Assembly: GCF_014873855.1 (NCBI RefSeq)
Contig: NZ_JADBEL010000010.1
Span: 62,001 to 126,000, forward strand
Reading direction: 5' to 3'
DNA length: 64,000 nucleotides
Source: Sporosarcina limicola
GTDB lineage: Bacteria; Bacillota; Bacilli; Bacillales_A; Planococcaceae
Shown here: positions 56,908-64,000 of the stretch, in pieces
How positions within the stretch are numbered: the first letter of the stretch is position 1
Layout of the letters: every line of letters starts with the position of its first letter
Position numbers and translations under genes: made by a program
The notes under the pieces: generated by a model
What the model was told of the DNA's origin: nothing
Seen by the model: the letters and a program-made list of their open reading frames with translations, nothing else
The model's database searches: none

Positions 56908-59049
56908 ATGAGAATGGACGCGCAGCAAGAAGACCAACGTACACCGTTAGAACAATTTGGGCGGAACCTTGTGGAAGAAGTGAAAAAAGGAAACATGGAC
57001 CCTGTTATCGGTCGTGATGAAGAAATTCGAAATGTTATCCGTATTTTATCGAGAAAAACAAAAAATAATCCTGTTCTCATAGGTGAACCAGGCGTAGGTA
57101 AAACGGCAATTGTCGAAGGGCTTGCTCAGCGTATTGTGAAAGGTGATGTTCCAGAAGGGTTAAAAGACCGTCAAATTTTCGAACTGGATATGAGTTCACT
57201 AATTGCAGGGGCAAAATACCGCGGGGAATTTGAGGAACGTTTGAAAGGTGTCCTAAAGCAAGTGAAGGACAGCAACGGTGAAATCATCCTGTTTATCGAT
57301 GAAATTCATACGATTGTGGGTGCGGGAAAAGCCGAGGGTGCAATGGATGCAGGCAATATGTTGAAACCGATGCTTGCACGCGGTGAACTGTATTGTATTG
57401 GGGCGACGACACTAGATGAATACCGGTTGTACATTGAAAAGGATCCAGCGCTTGAGCGACGATTCCAACAAGTGCTTGTACGAGAACCGTCTGTCGAAGA
57501 TACAGTGTCAATTTTACGCGGGTTGAAAGAACGCTTCGAACTTCACCATGGCGTACGGATTCATGACCGTGCAATTGTTGCGGCTGCGACGTTATCTGAT
57601 CGTTATTTGACAGAACGTTTTTTACCGGATAAAGCAATCGACTTGATAGATGAGGCGAGTGCAATGATTCGTACTGAAATTGATTCGATGCCGAGTGAAC
57701 TCGATGCAGTGACGCGCCGGATTATGCAACTTGAAATCGAAGAGCAGGCACTTAGAAAAGAGAAAGATGCCGCGAGTAAAGCACGGCTTGCAGCATTGCG
57801 CGATGAACTTCGGGAATTGAAGGACTCGTCCGCAGGCATGCGTGAACAATGGGATACAGAAAAAGCAGTATTGCGGAAAATACAGGAGAAACGCGAGAAA
57901 ATAGATCGTTTTCGTCGTGAACTTGAGGATGCTGAAAATCGTTTTGACCTCAATAAAGCCGCAGAGCTTCAATACGGGAAAATTCCAAATCTTGAACGGG
58001 AGTTGGCCGAACTTGAAGCACCTTTACTGGATGAACGAGAAAATCGATTGCTCCGTGAAGAAGTGACGGAAGAGGAAATCGCAATGATTGTCGCCCGCTG
58101 GACAGGCATTCCAGTAACGAAACTCGTTGAAGGTGAACGTGAGAAATTATTGCGCCTCCGTGAAACGCTTGAAGAACGTGTTATCGGGCAGGACGACGCG
58201 GTTCAACTTGTAACGGAAGCGGTATGGCGTGCGCGTGCAGGGATAAAAGATCCAGACAAACCGATTGGCTCCTTCCTATTTTTAGGTCCAACAGGGGTAG
58301 GGAAGACGGAGCTTGCCAAGACATTGGCTGCCACCTTGTTTGATTCGGAAGATCACTTCATTCGCATCGACATGTCAGAATACATGGAGAAACACAGTGT
58401 TTCCAGACTCGTCGGCGCACCTCCAGGGTATGTTGGCTATGAAGAAGGCGGCCAATTGACAGAAGCAGTACGTCGTAATCCATACGCTGTCGTATTGTTG
58501 GATGAAATTGAAAAGGCACATCCTGACGTGGCGAATATTTTGCTGCAAGTTTTGGACGACGGGCGAATTACCGACAGCCAAGGTAGAGTTGTTAACTTCA
58601 CCAATACGGTTGTCATCATGACATCGAATATCGGGTCGTCGTACTTATTACAGAACCTGGATGATACGGAAAACCATGCGGCTGAAGATCTGGTCATCGC
58701 GGAATTGCGTAACCATTTCAAACCTGAACTGCTTAACCGGATGGATGACATTATCATTTTCCATTCGCTTACGGGCGATTCGTTCCGCCTGATAGCAGGA
58801 AAGATGCTCGGAAATCTTGTTAAACGACTTGAAGGGCAAGAAATTGGGATGGAATATGATGAGAACGTGCTGGATTGGATTGTAAAAGAGGGAACGGATG
58901 CCGACTTCGGGGCAAGGCCCTTGAAAAGGTTTATCCAACGACATGTTGAAACAATCGTCGCAAAAGAAATCATTAAAGGTGAACTTCGACCAGGTGACAA
59001 GCTTGTCTTGGCGATGGAAGATGGAAAACCGATTATTCATAAAGCATAA
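56908..59049 (+). CDS. ClpB-type AAA+ disaggregase lacking the N-terminal domain
   Basis: A 713-residue Hsp100 with two ATPase domains. NBD1 has GEPGVGKTA at about residue 53 and [10 protein letters not shown]; a full-length coiled-coil M domain spans about 260-380 (rich in Glu, Arg and Lys), as in ClpB; NBD2 has GPTGVGKTE and [12 protein letters not shown]. No IGF/IGL ClpP-docking loop was seen, supporting a disaggregase rather than a ClpP partner. Usual ClpB is about 860 residues; here the mobile N-domain is absent and there is no ClpE-type zinc finger. The ATG at 56908 follows GGGAG better than the one at 56902. CtsR-like regulation fits. Confidence 0.88.
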   Translation: MRMDAQQEDQRTPLEQFGRNLVEEVKKGNMDPVIGRDEEIRNVIRILSRKTKNNPVLIGEPGVGKTAIVEGLAQRIVKGDVPEGLKDRQIFELDMSSLIAGAKYRGEFEERLKGVLKQVKDSNGEIILFIDEIHTIVGAGKAEGAMDAGNMLKPMLARGELYCIGATTLDEYRLYIEKDPALERRFQQVLVREPSVEDTVSILRGLKERFELHHGVRIHDRAIVAAATLSDRYLTERFLPDKAIDLIDEASAMIRTEIDSMPSELDAVTRRIMQLEIEEQALRKEKDAASKARLAALRDELRELKDSSAGMREQWDTEKAVLRKIQEKREKIDRFRRELEDAENRFDLNKAAELQYGKIPNLERELAELEAPLLDERENRLLREEVTEEEIAMIVARWTGIPVTKLVEGEREKLLRLRETLEERVIGQDDAVQLVTEAVWRARAGIKDPDKPIGSFLFLGPTGVGKTELAKTLAATLFDSEDHFIRIDMSEYMEKHSVSRLVGAPPGYVGYEEGGQLTEAVRRNPYAVVLLDEIEKAHPDVANILLQVLDDGRITDSQGRVVNFTNTVVIMTSNIGSSYLLQNLDDTENHAAEDLVIAELRNHFKPELLNRMDDIIIFHSLTGDSFRLIAGKMLGNLVKRLEGQEIGMEYDENVLDWIVKEGTDADFGARPLKRFIQRHVETIVAKEIIKGELRPGDKLVLAMEDGKPIIHKA

Positions 59050-59090
59050 AAAAGGCCGCATGGACTGTCAAATCCATGTGGCCTTTTTTG
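59048..59090 (+). terminator. Terminator of the clp gene
   Basis: AAAAGGCCGCATGGA pairs with TCCATGTGGCCTTTT (one G-T) and is followed by T residues. Confidence 0.9.
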
Positions 59091-59100
59091 TTTAAAATAA

Positions 59101-59132
59101 AAAACCATCTTCACTGTAGAAGATGGTTTTAA
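59101..59132. terminator. Terminator of the DUF2929 gene (minus strand)
   Basis: AAAACCATCTTC pairs perfectly with GAAGATGGTTTT. On the minus strand it lies just after the small gene's stop and runs into T-rich sequence. Confidence 0.85.
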
Positions 59133-59139
59133 CTATTGA

Positions 59140-59322
59140 TTAATGATCTGCAACTGGACCTTCTGGTAACGATGCACTAATTATGAGGACAAATACCGCA
59201 AGGACGACCGACATGATTGCACCTGATATAAAGTCAAATGGTATATTCGCAATCGATCCCGCAACATAGTTCAACATCGTCACTAATAAGAAAGACCAAA
59301 CAAACGTCATTAGATATCTCAT
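59140..59322 (-). CDS. yjzD: DUF2929 small membrane protein, YjzD-like
   Basis: A 60-residue protein with two membrane helices. MRYLMTFVWSFLL and the C-terminal LIISASLPEGPVADH match the DUF2929 pattern of B. subtilis YjzD. Function is unknown. A GTG nine bases upstream lies in the ribosome site AGAGGTGA, so the ATG at 59322 is used. It is divergent from fabH, as such genes commonly are in Bacillales. Confidence 0.83.
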   Translation of the reverse strand: MRYLMTFVWSFLLVTMLNYVAGSIANIPFDFISGAIMSVVLAVFVLIISASLPEGPVADH

Positions 59323-59439
59323 TACATTCACCTCTACATTACTATTTCACTGCTTATTATATCATAGCATATCATATCAATTGAAGAAATAGAATTCCAT
59401 TTAAGCACTTGTTTTATTTGACGAAAAAGTGTCAGCAGG

Positions 59440-59484
59440 TTGAAAAATTCCGCTGTTTCTTTTATAATTAACACCAGGTACTAA
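59440..59484 (+). promoter_or_regulatory. Sigma-A promoter of fabH with FapR-like operator
   Basis: TTGAAA (59440-59445), 17 bases, TATAAT (59463-59468). TTAACACC-A-GGTACTAA (59468-59484) matches the 17-bp FapR palindrome TTAGTACC-N-GGTACTAA with two mismatches in the left arm. FapR represses fatty-acid synthesis genes and is released by malonyl-CoA; its site right at the start of transcription fits the B. subtilis fabHA-fabF arrangement. Confidence 0.85.
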
Positions 59485-59513
59485 TAATAGATGATAAGAA
59501 CGGGGGATACAGA

Positions 59514-60446
59514 ATGAATGCGGGTTTTATTGGCGTTGGTAAATACGTACCGCCACATATCGTGACAAATGCAGATTTGGAAAAGAGAATGGATACTTCA
59601 GACGAATGGATTCGAACGATGACAGGTATTGAGGAAAGACATATCGCGGACGAATCGATTAACACATCCGATATGGCTTACCATGCGGCCATGGATGCGA
59701 TTAGCGACGCTGGGATCCAACCTGAGCAACTCGGATTAATCCTCGTGGCAACAGTTACACCTGATCGACCATTTCCGACCGTTGCGGCGATGTTGCAAGA
59801 ACGATTAGGGGCGAAAAATGCTGCTGCTATGGATATCTCGGCAGCGTGTGCGGGATTCATGTATGGAGTTGTCACAGCGAAGCAGTTCATCGAATCGGGA
59901 ACCTATGATTATATACTCGTAATCGGTGTTGAAAAATTATCTAAAATTACAAACTGGGAAGACCGTAACACAGCAGTCCTATTCGGTGATGGTGCTGGCG
60001 CTGTGGTTGTCAGTAAAGTAAGTGAAGGTCGCGGCATTCTTTCATTCGAACTCGGTGCAGATGGTTCGGGTGGTAAACATCTTTATCAGGATGAAAAACT
60101 TGTCATGAATGGCCGTGAAGTATTCAAGTTTGCAGTTCGTCAAATGGGCGAATCCGCTGAGAGTGTCATTTATAAAGCGGGATTGCAGAAGGAAGATGTT
60201 GATTTCCTAATTCCGCATCAAGCTAATATCCGGATTATGGAATCGTCACGTATACGGCTCGGATTACCTATTGAGAAAATGTCAAAGACAGTTCATAAAT
60301 ATGGCAATACCTCGTCTGCTTCCATTCCGATTTCATTGACCGATGATTTAGCTGAAGGTAGGGTGAAAGATGATGACGTTATTGTCTTTGTTGGATTCGG
60401 TGGAGGCCTTACATGGGGTGCTTTGTGCATTAAGTGGGGAAGATAA
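59514..60446 (+). CDS. fabH: Beta-ketoacyl-ACP synthase III, FabH
   Basis: A 310-residue condensing enzyme that starts fatty-acid synthesis by joining an acyl-CoA primer to malonyl-ACP; in Bacillales branched primers are preferred. The catalytic triad is complete: Cys in DISAACAGF (about 112), His in IPHQANIRI (about 237) and Asn in [10 protein letters not shown] (about 267). The ATG follows CGGGGGAT. fabF follows after a 256-base gap that contains a dispersed repeat. Confidence 0.96.
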   Translation: MNAGFIGVGKYVPPHIVTNADLEKRMDTSDEWIRTMTGIEERHIADESINTSDMAYHAAMDAISDAGIQPEQLGLILVATVTPDRPFPTVAAMLQERLGAKNAAAMDISAACAGFMYGVVTAKQFIESGTYDYILVIGVEKLSKITNWEDRNTAVLFGDGAGAVVVSKVSEGRGILSFELGADGSGGKHLYQDEKLVMNGREVFKFAVRQMGESAESVIYKAGLQKEDVDFLIPHQANIRIMESSRIRLGLPIEKMSKTVHKYGNTSSASIPISLTDDLAEGRVKDDDVIVFVGFGGGLTWGALCIKWGR

Positions 60447-60484
60447 TTTTAGTATATAAATTGAACATATGAATAACTATATAA

Positions 60485-60612
60485 ACTGAGCCAAGGCGCC
60501 TCCCAAGGGCTAGCCGGAGCCATAAGACTGGCGGCGAAGCTGTCTGACTTATGGTGGAAGGCATCCTCGAGGAAGGATGTAGTTCAATCCTCCCTAGTGC
60601 CGCAGCGGATTC
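60485..60612. repeat. Dispersed palindromic repeat between fabH and fabF
   Basis: AAGGCGCC, CATAAGACTGG against CTTATGG, CATCCTCGAGGAAGGATG, and a TTCAATCCTCCC/TGCCGCAGCGG end relate it to the 51.2-kb and 0.8-kb elements. It interrupts an otherwise compact fabH-fabF operon. If transcribed it would form a strong hairpin. Confidence 0.65.
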
Positions 60613-60702
60613 AATGTAATTCTTTATTTTAACATATATAGTTAATTGAAACGAAAAAAAGAATCGATTCGTAACATATAATGGAAAGGAAGTTTTGGTA
60701 AT

Positions 60703-61938
60703 ATGGAAAAAAGACGTGTAGTTGTAACGGGCATCGGAGCTGTTTCTCCGGTTGGAAATTCAGCTGAGGAATCGTGGCGATCGGTTTTAGAGGGGAAATC
60801 TGGAGTCGGTTTAATGACAAGGTTGGACAGCGATTTGTTTCCTGTAAAAGTTGCCGCTGAAGTGAAAGATTTTGATATAGAGGACTATATTCCACGGAAA
60901 GACGCACGTAAAATGGACCGTTTCACGCATTATGCACTCGCCTCTTCCATTATGGCGATGAAAGACGCAAACCTTGAGTTGGAGGGGGAACTTGCGCTGC
61001 GTACAGGCGTCTGGATTGGCTCTGGAATCGGTGGAATGGAAACGCATGAACAACAATTTAAGACATTTCTTGAAAAAGGATATCGACGTGTTAGCCCGTT
61101 TTTCGTTCCGATGATGATTCCCGATATGGCTTCAGGTCAAGTATCGATTCATCTAGGCGCAAAAGGCATCAATTCATGTACAGTAACGGCATGTGCGTCC
61201 GGAACAAACTCGATTGGGGATGCATTTGAAGTCATCCGACGTGGAGATGCGGATGTCATGATCACTGGCGGTGCGGAGGCACCAATTACAACGATGTCAG
61301 TTGCTGGTTTCTGTGCAATTACTGCATTGTCATTAAACCCAGATCCGGCCACAGCGTCACGTCCATTCGACGCCGAACGTGATGGGTTTGTCATGGGAGA
61401 AGGAGCAGGAATCGTTATTCTAGAAGAATATGAACATGCGATTGCACGTGGAGCGAAAATTTACGCAGAACTAATTGGCTACGGCTCAACAGGGGATGCG
61501 CATCATATCACTACACCTGCACCTGGGGGAGAAGGCGGTGCCCGCGCGATGAACCAGGCGATTAAGCAAGGCGGCATCAGTCCAGGTCAAATTGATTATA
61601 TTAATGCACACGGAACAAGCACGCCTTACAATGATCTCTTTGAAACGATGGCGGCGAAAACAGTTTTTGGCGACCATGCCTATAAACTTGCGATGAGCTC
61701 GACGAAATCAGTGACGGGCCATCTGCTCGGTGCAGCAGGCGGACTCGAAGCAATCTTTACTGTAAAAGCATTGCAAGAAGGTATTTTGCCTCCAACGATA
61801 AACTACGTCAATGCTGAAGTAGAATGCGATCTGGATTATGTGACAGAGGGTGCGCGAAAAGTGGATATCCAATACGCAATGAGCAACTCACTAGGTTTTG
61901 GTGGCCATAACGCATCACTTGTTTTTAAGAAAATATAA
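60703..61938 (+). CDS. fabF: Beta-ketoacyl-ACP synthase II, FabF
   Basis: A 411-residue elongating condensing enzyme. The triad Cys-His-His is present in [11 protein letters not shown] (about 164), [11 protein letters not shown] (about 303) and [12 protein letters not shown] (about 339). The N-terminus [16 protein letters not shown] is typical. It extends acyl-ACP chains with malonyl-ACP and is the target of cerulenin and platensimycin. The ATG follows GGAAAGGAAG. Expression is expected from the FapR-controlled fabH promoter unless a separate promoter lies in the repeat-containing gap. Confidence 0.97.
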   Translation: MEKRRVVVTGIGAVSPVGNSAEESWRSVLEGKSGVGLMTRLDSDLFPVKVAAEVKDFDIEDYIPRKDARKMDRFTHYALASSIMAMKDANLELEGELALRTGVWIGSGIGGMETHEQQFKTFLEKGYRRVSPFFVPMMIPDMASGQVSIHLGAKGINSCTVTACASGTNSIGDAFEVIRRGDADVMITGGAEAPITTMSVAGFCAITALSLNPDPATASRPFDAERDGFVMGEGAGIVILEEYEHAIARGAKIYAELIGYGSTGDAHHITTPAPGGEGGARAMNQAIKQGGISPGQIDYINAHGTSTPYNDLFETMAAKTVFGDHAYKLAMSSTKSVTGHLLGAAGGLEAIFTVKALQEGILPPTINYVNAEVECDLDYVTEGARKVDIQYAMSNSLGFGGHNASLVFKKI

Positions 61939-62009
61939 GTTTAGCTAGAGAGGGCGTCCCGTTTTTACGTGGCGTCCTTTTGTTTGAGTTGGAGGCCGGG
62001 TTTGGGGAT

Positions 62010-62575
62010 TGTCATGACCGTTTTTGCTCGGGCCATGACAGTTTCGCTGATTGTCCTTAGAGTTTGGTGAATTGCCCTGACAGTTAGCGCGAGCCATGAC
62101 AGTTTTGTTGATTGTCCTTAGAGTTTGGTGAATTGTCCTTACAGTTAGCGCGAGCCATGACAGTTTTGGTGATTGTCCTTAGAGTTTGTCGAATTGTCCT
62201 TACAGTTCGTGTGAGCCATGACAGTTTTGGTGATTGTCCTTAGAGTTTGGTGAATTGCCCTGACAGTTAGCGCGAGCCATGACAGTTTTGTTGATTGTCC
62301 TTAGAGTTTGATGAATTGCCCTTACAGTTCGTGCGAGCCATGACAGTTTTGTTGATTGTCCTTACAGTTTGTCGAATTGTCCTTACAGTTCGTGCGAGCC
62401 ATGACAGTTTTGTTGATTGTCCTTAGAGTTTGATGAATTGCCCTTACAGTTCGTGCGAGCCATGACAGTTTTGTTGATTGTCCTTAGAGTTTGGTGAATT
62501 GCCCTGACAGTTAGCGCGAGCCATGACAGTTTCACTGGTTGCCCTTAGAGTTTGGTGAATTGTCCTTACAGTTAG
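62010..62575 (+). repeat. CCATGACAGTT-core phased array, about 28 cores in 61-bp triple units
   Basis: The CCATGACAGTT core recurs with its second C at 62034 and then exactly every 61 bp (62095, 62156, 62217, 62278, 62339, 62400, 62461, 62522). Between these lie two related cores of the CC(T/C)TAGAGTT and CC(T/C)T(G/T)ACAGTT types at steps of 21, 21 and 19 bp. Spacers read TTGTTGATTGT, TTGGTGAATTG or AGCGCGAG. It fills the convergent gap after fabF. It is the longest array in the window. Confidence 0.93.
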
Positions 62576-62605
62576 CATGTCCCATCACTAACTCTCCATT
62601 ATAAA

Positions 62606-62636
62606 AACCCTCTTCGTCTAAAAGAGGGTTCCTCAT
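62606..62636 (-). terminator. Minus-strand terminator in the fabF-trpS gap
   Basis: AACCCTCTT pairs with AAGAGGGTT. On the minus strand TTTTTAT follows, so it is oriented to stop trpS transcription, though it lies 210 bases past the trpS stop. Confidence 0.7.
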
Positions 62637-62672
62637 TCATATACTTAAAGAAAAACTAAAGGACGATGCACA

Positions 62673-64000
<1,328 letters not shown>

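Noticed and set aside
61939..61985. Terminator directly after fabF
   Set aside because: GGGCGTCC and TGGCGTCC are direct, not inverted, repeats and do not form a proper stem, although a short T-run follows.

Overview
This window looks like chromosomal DNA of a motile, low-to-mid-GC Gram-positive of the Bacillales, most likely a Sporosarcina-like member of the Planococcaceae. That is inferred from protein content and local gene order (cccB-ftsE-ftsX-ctpB-minJ-csbA, fabH-fabF-trpS, addB-addA, fliW-csrA-hag), strong AGGAGG ribosome sites, sigma-A/sigma-D promoters and Bacillales-style dispersed palindromic repeats. No database search was possible, so the genus is a guess.

Layout. 1-21.6 kb is motility: the end of flgL, fliW-csrA, flagellin hag with a sigma-D promoter and a CsrA hairpin, an unrecognised gene and a Maf-type flagellin glycosyltransferase. 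A large secreted VWA/IPT-TIG protein follows, transcribed the other way from its own sigma-D promoter. Then come the complete pseudaminic acid pathway pseB-C-F-G-H-I, a truncated DUF2920 gene, two chemoreceptors, and flaG-fliD-fliS-fliT behind another sigma-D promoter. Together these make, glycosylate, cap and chaperone the filament. 21.9-26.4 kb holds hpf, secA and prfB (programmed +1 frameshift). 26.7-35.6 kb is an envelope/division cluster: cccB, ftsEX, an EnvC-like M23 hydrolase, an unassigned membrane protein, a TlpA/ResA thioredoxin, ctpB, minJ and csbA. 36-41 kb is a less conserved stretch: azlCD, a TVP38-family protein, an IS4 transposase fragment abutting an ABC-ATPase fragment, and catalase. 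41.2-50.6 kb carries addBA, a DUF418 protein and a fumarylacetoacetate-hydrolase-family enzyme. 50.7-56.6 kb has yisL, a membrane-anchored GH13 protein whose nucleophile appears lost, degV, a Cof-type phosphatase, a yitV-like esterase and a yitW-like Fe-S factor. 56.9-64 kb has a ClpB-type disaggregase without its N-domain behind a CtsR-like operator, a yjzD-like protein, fabH behind a FapR-like operator, fabF, an easily missed small membrane ORF, and trpS behind a T-box leader.

The most unusual structure is intergenic. Six arrays sit just downstream of transcription terminators: four built on an AGCGAC core (22.5, 30.5, 35.7 and 53.2 kb) and two on a CCATGACAGTT core (33.7 and 62.0 kb). In both families the cores recur every 19-21 bp, about two helical turns, while the spacers vary. 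All six point the same way on the + strand whatever the direction of neighbouring genes. They are not CRISPRs and do not look coding. I consider them the best candidate for something undescribed. A separate, modular palindromic repeat family of a type common in Bacillales occurs at about 0.8, 14.2, 41.1, 51.2, 56.6 and 60.5 kb.
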